DNA of 64,000 nucleotides from Novosphingobium sp. ZN18A2 (GTDB taxonomy: Bacteria; Pseudomonadota; Alphaproteobacteria; Sphingomonadales; Sphingomonadaceae), in the NCBI RefSeq assembly GCF_036784765.1, contig NZ_CP136651.1, forward strand, positions 62,001 to 126,000, read 5' to 3'. This document shows, piece after piece, positions 9,322 through 15,661 of this stretch (position 1 is the stretch's first letter; every line of letters begins with the position of its first letter). Made by a program: the position numbers and the translations under genes. The notes below the pieces were generated by a model. That model was not told where the DNA came from. It was given only the letters and a program-made list of their open reading frames with translations, and did not search any database.

Positions 9322-9432
9322 GGTTGTGCCTGCGCCCCGCGTTGGAGAACGTCGAAAGCGTTGGATCGCATAAAGAACGCAACAGGAACAGCGGGACTCG
9401 CCAACCCATCGAATCACTGCTAAGATATATAG

Positions 9433-9464
9433 TTAAGGGGGCGCCTTGCCGGGCACCCCCTTAA
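9433..9464 (+). terminator. hairpin after transposase
   Basis: TTAAGGGGGCGCC at 9433-9445 pairs with GGCACCCCCTTAA at 9452-9464 with one mismatch and a 6-nt loop. It lies about 110 bp after the transposase stop and before the passenger genes, so it probably separates their transcription. No strong T-run follows. Confidence 0.55.
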
Positions 9465-9602
9465 AGTAGTGTTTGGCAAATTTCTCCTTGGACGGACCTG
9501 CCAAACCCAAAATTGTTGGAGTCTTGCGACACCGGTGTTGACAACCCTGTATGCGCTAGACTCCGCCATTTTGCAAGGTCCGTTTGCAATGATGGAGCCT
9601 TT

Positions 9603-9941
9603 ATGGCCAATTCAGAGACGGTGACTGCTGCCGGTATCAGCGGAACAAATTATGAGTTTTTCGTCCACCCCATCGGCACGACATATAAGCCGATTTCGGG
9701 GGTCTACATCTTCCTCAACCAGACCGCACAAGGCCAATGGAACGCCCTCTACGTAGGTGAAACCAGTGACCTTAACCAGCGCCTGAATGCCGCATTGCAG
9801 GGTCACAATGCTTGGCCCCGCATCAGTAAGCATCGCGCTACTCATATCGCTACCAGGGCGGTTTCTGGCGGACTCGACGCCCGACTTAAGATTGAGACCG
9901 ATCTCCGACATGGCCTCAATCCCCCTTGCAACGATCAGTAG
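9603..9941 (+). CDS. GIY-YIG nuclease superfamily protein (IS passenger)
   Basis: A 112-residue protein with one GIY-YIG fold. The motif appears as GVYIF at 33-37 and ALYVGET at 48-54. The conserved Arg60 is in LNQRL, and a candidate catalytic Glu98 is in KIETDL before LNPPCN. Stand-alone proteins of this kind are uncharacterised; the family cleaves DNA or, more rarely, RNA. The ATG at 9603 has TGGAG upstream, and the longer frame from 9513 lacks a comparable site. It lies inside the IS, between the transposase and the HEPN-like gene. Its 3' end overlaps a reverse-strand ORF by 26 bp. Confidence 0.75.
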   Translation: MANSETVTAAGISGTNYEFFVHPIGTTYKPISGVYIFLNQTAQGQWNALYVGETSDLNQRLNAALQGHNAWPRISKHRATHIATRAVSGGLDARLKIETDLRHGLNPPCNDQ

Positions 9942-10056
9942 TGGCAGACGAGGGGGCAGGCTTGCGCTTGCCCCCTTTCCCCTTGTGCGGTTTCGGCGGG
10001 GTCTTCAGCATCCGCCGAAGCACCTCGTCTTCTCTCTCTTGATCGGTATCTGTCAT
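9916..10056 (-). CDS. short basic ORF, TPPKPHKG motif (46 aa)
   Basis: A 46-residue frame starting MTDTDQEREDEVLRR, followed by MLKTPPKPHKGKGGKRKP. An acidic helix followed by a basic proline/lysine tail with TPPKPHK is a pattern I recall from small uncharacterised proteobacterial proteins. The start codon lies in CATGG and overlaps the divergent ATG of the HEPN-like gene. The ribosome binding site is weak. It is either a real small gene or chance coding opposite the GIY-YIG tail. Confidence 0.45.
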   Translation of the reverse strand: MTDTDQEREDEVLRRMLKTPPKPHKGKGGKRKPAPSSATTDRCKGD

Positions 10057-10621
10057 GGATGAAACCATTGCTAACTTCCAAAGATGGTTCACCGAGATAG
10101 CGGTAAATTGGAACAATTGCGAACGCGCGGGCCAAAAGCTGCTGGCAACGATCCTGGGCAACTCACCTGTGGCCCACGCTATGTGTTGCGAAATGGGAAA
10201 CGTCCAACTCGTCAATGCCCTCAATATCGCGGCAGACCTTGAGAGCGAAGGAACAGCCAAAGCCATACGCCGCTTTTGTGAGTCATTCGAGCGCCTCAGA
10301 GCCTACCGCAACTTCGTCATTCACGGCCTCATCGAAATTCCGCGAAAGGACCATCATATGGGCCACGGAGTGACCACGCTTTTCACTGAGAGCGGGAAAG
10401 GTTCCTTCAAAATAGGAACGCAAAATGTGCTCGACGGCGATCTTCGGGCTGTGGCCGAATGGCTGGGCGCGTTCACTCTTCTAGCAGAGGGGACCGCACT
10501 CGCGATTCAGAACGACGAACCTTCTCCATCGCTAGATAAATTTCCCTTGCCAGCGAGGATGGCAAAAAATTCTCGCAATCATCCACTGCTTGAGCGCCCG
10601 CCTCAATCATCTCCGGCGTAA
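10055..10621 (+). CDS. HEPN-like hypothetical protein (IS passenger)
   Basis: A 188-residue protein of unknown function. The helical N-terminal half includes LRAYRNFVIHG. Here Arg85-Asn86-x3-His90 matches the RNxxxH core of HEPN ribonuclease-type domains, common in toxins and abortive-infection proteins. The rest is alpha-helical and the C-terminus is Pro/Ser-rich. It starts at the ATG at 10055 without a strong ribosome binding site, divergent from a 46-aa ORF. The 3' third lies opposite a 57-aa reverse ORF. Base composition is lower in GC than the chromosome around it. The HEPN assignment is an inference from one motif plus helical character. Confidence 0.55.
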   Translation: MDETIANFQRWFTEIAVNWNNCERAGQKLLATILGNSPVAHAMCCEMGNVQLVNALNIAADLESEGTAKAIRRFCESFERLRAYRNFVIHGLIEIPRKDHHMGHGVTTLFTESGKGSFKIGTQNVLDGDLRAVAEWLGAFTLLAEGTALAIQNDEPSPSLDKFPLPARMAKNSRNHPLLERPPQSSPA

Positions 10622-10646
10622 TCTCAATTTCAGCGGCGTCAGCCAT
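10473..10646 (-). CDS. short acidic ORF within IS (57 aa)
   Basis: A 57-residue frame starting MADAAEIEITPEMIEAGAQA and continuing VDDCENFLPSSLAREIYLAMEKVRR. The ITPEMIEAG start and the amphipathic helices look like real protein rather than random frame. It is antisense to the last 50 codons of the HEPN-like gene. GGGTGACTT before the ATG is a weak ribosome binding site. It could be an antitoxin-like partner or an independent passenger gene. No family is recognised with certainty. Confidence 0.45.
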   Translation of the reverse strand: MADAAEIEITPEMIEAGAQAVDDCENFLPSSLAREIYLAMEKVRRSESRVRSPLLEE

Positions 10647-10662
10647 AAGTCACCCAAAAATT

Positions 10663-10684
10663 GGGCAATTCCACACTTGAGCAA
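10663..10684 (+). repeat. degenerate internal copy of the IS end
   Basis: GGGCAATTCCACACTTGAGCAA resembles the left inverted repeat (GGGCATTGTATACTTGACAA) in the same orientation, about 40 bp inside the right end. Agreement is about 12 of 17 positions after the GGGCA block. It may be the remnant of a related element end. Confidence 0.4.
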
Positions 10685-10722
10685 TCCGGCCTGTCACGCT
10701 GGGGCAAGGTGATTCGCAAACC

Positions 10723-10747
10723 CTGCTTTGTCAAGTATACAATCGCC
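10723..10747 (-). repeat. right terminal inverted repeat (IRR)
   Basis: The reverse complement reads GGCGATTGTATACTTGACAA plus AGCAG, matching IRL except at positions 3 and 4. The terminal GG, adjacent to the duplicated TAAATTTT, recreates the TAG stop codon of the neighbouring nuclease-fold gene. Confidence 0.9.
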
Positions 10748-11448
10748 TAAATTTTGGGCAATCGCAGCTTCGCCCAGACCGGCAGGTGGTCCGATCCCAC
10801 GGCCGATAGCGGGCTGTGGTGGACGCCGGTTTCCTCCACTTCCCACTCGTCGCTCACCACGATGCGGTCAAGCTGGGCAACGGGACGACGCGAGGGGAAG
10901 CTGCGGCCGGGGGCGAGCACGCGCAGCGCGTCTCCGAAGGCCGAAAGCGCGCCGCCGCGCGTGGACCATTCGTTGAGGTCGCCCATCAACACGGCGGGTG
11001 CGCGCAGGCCGCTTTCCACGTGATCGCAGACCGCGCGCACCTGGTGGCGGCGGCGCAGGCCCGAAAGGTCAAGATGCATCCCCACCACGCGCAGCAACCT
11101 GCCCTCGATCGCAAGGTCCGCACAAACCGCGCCGCGCGGCTCCAGCGTCGGCAGCGGCACCGCCTGGACCGATTGCACATCCATATCGCGCCGCACCAGC
11201 AGCGCATTGCCGTGCCACCCCATGCTGGCGGGCAGCATCGGCGGGGCGAGCGTGCGCCACGGGGTGTGGTCGTCTATCGTCTGGCGCGGGATCACCGCCT
11301 CACGGCTGCCGAAGCGCCGGTCCACCTCTTGCAGCGCGATCACGTCCGCATCGATTTCGCGCAGGACGGACACGATCCGGTCCGGGTCGCGCTTGCGGTC
11401 CAGCCCGATGCCCTTGTGGATGTTGTAGCTGGCGAACGTGAGGCGCAT
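10747..11448 (-). CDS. endonuclease/exonuclease/phosphatase family protein
   Basis: A 233-residue protein with the DNase I-like/exonuclease III fold. Motifs in order are SYNIHKGIG, IALQEVD (metal-binding Glu), HLDLSG, GDLNEW and VGSDHLPVWA (catalytic Asp-His). Family members are nucleases or phosphodiesterases; the substrate is unknown. No signal peptide is seen, so it is cytosolic. The start is ATG at 11448, or GTG two codons earlier. Its stop codon TAG spans the junction with the right end of the IS, which does not change the C-terminus. Confidence 0.9.
   Translation of the reverse strand: MRLTFASYNIHKGIGLDRKRDPDRIVSVLREIDADVIALQEVDRRFGSREAVIPRQTIDDHTPWRTLAPPMLPASMGWHGNALLVRRDMDVQSVQAVPLPTLEPRGAVCADLAIEGRLLRVVGMHLDLSGLRRRHQVRAVCDHVESGLRAPAVLMGDLNEWSTRGGALSAFGDALRVLAPGRSFPSRRPVAQLDRIVVSDEWEVEETGVHHSPLSAVGSDHLPVWAKLRLPKI
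10748..10755. repeat. right 8-bp target site duplication
   Basis: TAAATTTT, the second copy of the target duplicated by the IS1595-family insertion. On the minus strand it supplies the last codons and most of the stop codon of the nuclease-fold gene. Confidence 0.85.
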
Positions 11449-11499
11449 CGTCACCCGATCAAGCGAGAGGAACCGCTTCGGGTTCCGGCCCGCCGCACC

Positions 11500-12369
11500 T
11501 TACAGGAAATCCCGCACGGTAGAGATGAAACGGTCGAACTGGTCATGGTGAAGCCAGTGCCCGGCGTTTTCGAACTCTATCACGCTGGCGTCGCGGAAAT
11601 GGTCGAGCCGCCCGTCGCCTGCCGGATTCGATGCCCATGAATCCGCGCCATAGAGCATCAGGACCGGGCAGGTGATGGCCGCCCAGATCTGTTCCACGCT
11701 CACCTGTTCGGGATCGTGCGGCGGCCAGTTGTTGAGGTGCGGATCGAACTTCCACGAATAGGTGCCGTCCTCGTTGCGGTTGACGCCGTGGATCGTCAGG
11801 TGCCGGGCCTGTTCGGGGGTGAGATAGGAATTCTCCTCTATCATCCGAGCCAGCGCGTCGTCGATCGTCGCATATCGGCGCGGCACACGGCCTGAAGACT
11901 TGTGCTTTTTTTCGATCCACGAACGCATCCGTTCGCGAAACGGGGTTTCCTGTAACTCGGCAAGGCGCTTGGGAGAGGGGCCGAGGCCTTCGATCACCAC
12001 CATCTTGCGCACCAGTTCGGGGAATATCCCTGCAAGGCGCAGGCTTACGTTGCCGCCCAGCGAATGCGCGACGATGGTAACGGGCCGGTCGTCGAACTGG
12101 TGGATGAACTGCGCGACGTCATAGATCATGTCGTTCGCGACATAGTTGCCGTCGGACACCCATTCGCTGTCACCGTGGCCGCGGTGATCCATGGCCACCA
12201 CGTGCCAGTCGTCGCGCAGGGCCTCGGCCGTCCAGTCCCAGCTGCGGCAATGGTCGCGCCCGCCGTGGATCAGCAGCAGCAGCGGCTTTTCGGGATTGCC
12301 CCAATCGACATAGTGCAGCCGCAGCCGCTGCGAAATGAAGCTCTGCGATGTGGGGCCAAGCAACGTCAT
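11500..12369 (-). CDS. alpha/beta hydrolase
   Basis: A 289-residue hydrolase. The oxyanion-hole region is LLIHGG, the nucleophile is Ser103 in AHSLGG, and the catalytic His is in AGHWLHHD close to the C-terminus. A GADSW segment supplies the likely acid residue region. No signal peptide is present. Relatives hydrolyse esters, epoxides or lactones; the substrate cannot be inferred. It lies 51 bp upstream of the nuclease-fold gene in the same direction and may be cotranscribed with it. Confidence 0.88.
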   Translation of the reverse strand: MTLLGPTSQSFISQRLRLHYVDWGNPEKPLLLLIHGGRDHCRSWDWTAEALRDDWHVVAMDHRGHGDSEWVSDGNYVANDMIYDVAQFIHQFDDRPVTIVAHSLGGNVSLRLAGIFPELVRKMVVIEGLGPSPKRLAELQETPFRERMRSWIEKKHKSSGRVPRRYATIDDALARMIEENSYLTPEQARHLTIHGVNRNEDGTYSWKFDPHLNNWPPHDPEQVSVEQIWAAITCPVLMLYGADSWASNPAGDGRLDHFRDASVIEFENAGHWLHHDQFDRFISTVRDFL

Positions 12370-12463
12370 GCCAGATGTGTTCCCTGCGTCTTTTCGTTGT
12401 TACGTGATTGTCGATCTGTCGTCTCACCCGACATTGCGGGACGGGCGCGCGATTGCAAGCGTA

Positions 12464-13315
12464 TCAGCCGCACATCTCGCGCCACGAACGGCACGGGCGA
12501 TAGCCGAAAAGCGTTCCCGCCCGGTCGCTGGAAAGCAGCGAGGCTTCGCCCGAAAGCGCATCGTCCAGCCGAACGCCGGGGTAGAATTCCGCCATCAACG
12601 ACCGCGAATCGCGCCCGGCGATATTGTCCGCCGCCGCGATGATCGCCGGCTCATGACCGGTGAACGAGGCTTCCAGCGCAAGGCGGCAGGCATCGGCCGC
12701 ATCCGCCGCGTCGACATAGCCCCACAGGTTCCACTTGCGGCTGGCCGGATCGGACTGGATCGCGGGAACAGCCGCATAGTCCTGTGGGGCATAGACGTTG
12801 GAAAAGCGCAGCGACGCAATGGAAAGCGAGGGCATCCAGCGCACGAACTGGTCCGCCATCTCCTCACCCATCAGCTTCGACAGCGCATAGGACCAGTTGG
12901 GCTGCAACGGGTGCGCTTCGGTAATCGGCGCGAATTGCGGCGGATCGCTGAAAGGCAGGCCCAGCAGCGTCTCGCTTGAGGCCCAGACCACGCGGCCTAT
13001 GCCCAGCCGCGCGGCGGCGGAAAAGACGTTGTAGGTGCCAAGGGTGTTCACCCGGAACGCCGCTTCGTCGCTTGTCGCGCCCGGTTTCGGGATGCCGGCA
13101 AGATGCAGCACCGCATCGAACTTTCGCGCCACGGTATCGACGCCCGAAAGCGCGCCCATCACCGCTCCGAAATCCGCGCAGTCCAGCCGCACGGTCTCGT
13201 CCCCGTAGGTGGAACTGGCGATATCGAACCCGGTCGCGCGGTGCCCCGCTTCGGCCAGCGTGCGCATCGCCGCACGGCCCAGCTTGCCGCTGCTTCCGGT
13301 AACCGCGATGCGCAT
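12464..13315 (-). CDS. NAD-dependent epimerase/dehydratase family protein
   Basis: A 283-residue extended-SDR protein. The Rossmann motif is GSSGKLG near residue 8, and the catalytic pair is YALSK with an upstream WASSE. It probably oxidises or epimerises a nucleotide sugar or uronate; the exact substrate is not evident. AGGAG lies 7 bp before the ATG at 13315. It lies 23 bp after prfC. Confidence 0.85.
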   Translation of the reverse strand: MRIAVTGSSGKLGRAAMRTLAEAGHRATGFDIASSTYGDETVRLDCADFGAVMGALSGVDTVARKFDAVLHLAGIPKPGATSDEAAFRVNTLGTYNVFSAAARLGIGRVVWASSETLLGLPFSDPPQFAPITEAHPLQPNWSYALSKLMGEEMADQFVRWMPSLSIASLRFSNVYAPQDYAAVPAIQSDPASRKWNLWGYVDAADAADACRLALEASFTGHEPAIIAAADNIAGRDSRSLMAEFYPGVRLDDALSGEASLLSSDRAGTLFGYRPCRSWREMCG

Positions 13316-13338
13316 GAGGGCGTCTCCTGATTGCCCGA

Positions 13339-14874
13339 TCAACGCTCCTTGGTGGCGCTGAAGGTAAGGTCGGGATTCTTCTCTTCCTGGTATCCCACGT
13401 CCCAGGCCGAACGGGCAAGAAACACCGGATCGCCATCGCGGTCCTTGGCAAGGTTGCCCGCGTTGAACTGGATGAAATCCTTCATCGCCGCGTCCGTGCC
13501 CTTTACCCAGCGCGCGGTATCGAACGGCGCGGCCTCAAGCGCGGCCTCAACCTTGTATTCGGCGGAAAGGCGCGAAATCAGCACGTCGAGCTGCAACTGC
13601 CCCACCACGCCGACGATCCACTGCGCGCCGATCTCGGGATAGAACACCTGGATCACGCCTTCTTCGGAAAGATCGTCGAGCGCCTTGCGCAACTGCTTGG
13701 TCTTGGTCGGGTCTTTCAGCGCGACGCGGCGCAGGATTTCGGGCGCGAAGTTGGGCAGGCCGGTGAAACGCACATCGTTCTTTTCAGACAGCGTATCGCC
13801 CACGCGCAAGGTGCCGTGATTGGGAATGCCGATGATGTCGCCAGCCAGCGCGGTATCGGCAATCTCGCGGTCCTGCGCGAAGAACATGATCGGCGAATGC
13901 ACCGCAATGGGCTTGCCCAGGCCGGACGGCGTCAGCTTCATCCCGCGCTTGAAGGTGCCCGAAACCATGCGCATGAAAGCGATGCGGTCACGATGCTGCG
14001 GGTCCATGTTGGCCTGCACCTTGAACACGAAGCCGGTCACTTCGTCGCGCTCCGGGCTGATTTCGCTCTGTTCGCCCGATGAATCGAGGATGGGCTGGGC
14101 GCGCGGCGGCGGGGCGATGCTGGCGATCGCCTCGATCAGTTCGGTCACGCCGAAGTTCTTCAGCGCCGACCCGAAATAGACCGGCGTCAGGTCTCCGTGG
14201 CGATAGGCTTCAAGGTCGAACTCGGGATAGCCGGCCTGCGCCAGTTCGGCCTCTTCGGCGATTTCCGGGGGAAGATCGGCCTTTTCGCGCTTGCCGAGGA
14301 ATTCGCGGCTGTCGCCTTCGGGGCGGCTGATCTCGCCCGTCCTGAAATCGTATAGCCCTTCGAACAGCCCGCCCATGCCCACCGGCCAGGCCTGCGGGCT
14401 TACATCGAGCGCCAGCGCGTCGGCCACTTCGTCCAGCGTTTCGAACGGCGACCGGCCCTCGCGGTCGATCTTGTTGACGAAGGTGATGATCGGCACGCTG
14501 CGCAGCCGGCAGACCTCGAACAGCTTCCTTGTCTGCGGCTCGATACCCTTGGCCGCGTCTATCACCATGATCGCGGAGTCGACGGCGGTCAGCGTGCGAT
14601 AGGTGTCCTCGGAAAAGTCCTCGTGCCCCGGCGTATCGAGCAGGTTGAAGGTCACGCCATCGCGCTCGAACGTCATCACGCTGGAGGTGACGGAGATGCC
14701 GCGCTGCTGTTCTATCTTCATCCAGTCCGAACGCGCGCGCCGCGCCTGGCCGCGCGCCTTCACCTCGCCGGCAAGATGGATCGCGCCGCCTTGCAGCAGC
14801 AGCTTTTCGGTCAATGTGGTCTTGCCCGCGTCAGGGTGGGAAATGATCGCGAACGTGCGGCGATTGGAGGTCAT
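13339..14874 (-). CDS. prfC: peptide chain release factor 3
   Basis: A 511-residue translational GTPase that recycles RF1/RF2 from the ribosome. The G1 motif is SHPDAGKTT, G3 is DTPGHEDFSEDTYR and G4 is NKIDREGR. The ARRARSDWM and QRGISVTSS segments are typical of RF3. The length matches the family. The ATG at 14874 is used; a GTG three codons earlier is possible. Confidence 0.96.
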   Translation of the reverse strand: MTSNRRTFAIISHPDAGKTTLTEKLLLQGGAIHLAGEVKARGQARRARSDWMKIEQQRGISVTSSVMTFERDGVTFNLLDTPGHEDFSEDTYRTLTAVDSAIMVIDAAKGIEPQTRKLFEVCRLRSVPIITFVNKIDREGRSPFETLDEVADALALDVSPQAWPVGMGGLFEGLYDFRTGEISRPEGDSREFLGKREKADLPPEIAEEAELAQAGYPEFDLEAYRHGDLTPVYFGSALKNFGVTELIEAIASIAPPPRAQPILDSSGEQSEISPERDEVTGFVFKVQANMDPQHRDRIAFMRMVSGTFKRGMKLTPSGLGKPIAVHSPIMFFAQDREIADTALAGDIIGIPNHGTLRVGDTLSEKNDVRFTGLPNFAPEILRRVALKDPTKTKQLRKALDDLSEEGVIQVFYPEIGAQWIVGVVGQLQLDVLISRLSAEYKVEAALEAAPFDTARWVKGTDAAMKDFIQFNAGNLAKDRDGDPVFLARSAWDVGYQEEKNPDLTFSATKER

Positions 14875-14914
14875 CGCGCGCACTTAGGGGCGCGCGGCGG
14901 GGACTGCAACCGGA

Positions 14915-15661
14915 TCAGCCCTCGCGCGAGATCTGGAACCCCGCAAAACTCTGGCTGACGGGCATCAGTTCCAGCGTGTTGATGTTGAGGTGCGGCGGCA
15001 GGTCCGCCACCCAGCGCACGGTTTCGGCGATGTCTTCGGCGGTCATCGGGTTCGCGCCGCCGTAAAGCGTGTCGTGCGCGTTCTGGTTGCCGCCGGTGCG
15101 CACCAGCGTGAATTCGGTTTCCACCATGCCCGGCTCGATAGAGGTCACGCGAACGCCCGTCCCGGCAAGGTCGCTGCGCAGGCCGAGCGAAAACTGGCGC
15201 ACGAAAGCCTTGGTTCCGCCATAAACATTGCCGCCGGTATAAGGATAGGTCGCCGCAACGGAGGACAGGTTCACGATGGCGCCCTTCCGCTCGATCAGCG
15301 CGGGCAGCAGCTTGTGGGTGAGCGAAACCAGCGCGGTAATGTTGGTATCGATCATCGTCTTCCACTGGTCGAGATCGGCCTTCTGTGCCGGAGCGGTGCC
15401 CAGCGCCAACCCGGCGTTGTTGACCAGCAGATCGATCTCCCAGCCTTCGGGCAGCGTGACCAGCGCCGCGTCGCGCGCGGCTTCGTCGCGAATGTCGAAC
15501 ACCGCGCCGTGGAACCTGTCCGCGCCCAGTTCGACGGCCAGCGCATCCAGCCGTTCGCCGCGCCGTCCGGTGCCGATAATCCGCCAGCCCGATTGCACCA
15601 GGCTGCGAACGCACGCCTCGCCGATCCCGGCGGTTGCGCCTGTTACAAGTGCCGTCTTCAT
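14915..15661 (-). CDS. SDR family NADP-dependent 3-hydroxy acid dehydrogenase (YdfG-like)
   Basis: A 248-residue classical short-chain dehydrogenase. It has TGATAGIG for cofactor binding, NNAG, a catalytic serine in NLSSVAA and Tyr-Lys in VYGGTK. Overall similarity is to YdfG, which oxidises L-allo-threonine, serine and 3-hydroxy acids. The ATG overlaps the pheT stop by 4 bp, so it is probably the third gene of a pheS-pheT-SDR operon. Confidence 0.9.
   Translation of the reverse strand: MKTALVTGATAGIGEACVRSLVQSGWRIIGTGRRGERLDALAVELGADRFHGAVFDIRDEAARDAALVTLPEGWEIDLLVNNAGLALGTAPAQKADLDQWKTMIDTNITALVSLTHKLLPALIERKGAIVNLSSVAATYPYTGGNVYGGTKAFVRQFSLGLRSDLAGTGVRVTSIEPGMVETEFTLVRTGGNQNAHDTLYGGANPMTAEDIAETVRWVADLPPHLNINTLELMPVSQSFAGFQISREG

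Larger units (their letters stand above)
8303..10747 (+). mobile_element. IS1595-family (ISXO2-like) element with passenger genes
   Basis: A complete 2445-bp element. The ends are 25-bp inverted repeats starting with GG, and an 8-bp direct repeat TAAATTTT flanks it. The transposase occupies the left 40 percent. The right 1.4 kb holds a GIY-YIG nuclease-like gene, a HEPN-like gene and two short reverse-strand ORFs. IS1595 elements that carry passenger genes are known as transporter IS. The interior is poorer in GC than the flanking chromosome, especially at 9420-9600 and 10050-10700. Intact ends and an intact transposase suggest recent arrival. Confidence 0.9.

Noticed and set aside
9539..9575. 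A sigma-70 promoter before the GIY-YIG gene (TTGACA near 9539)
   Set aside because: No acceptable -10 box lies at 16-18 bp spacing; the nearest TAGACT is only 13 bp away.
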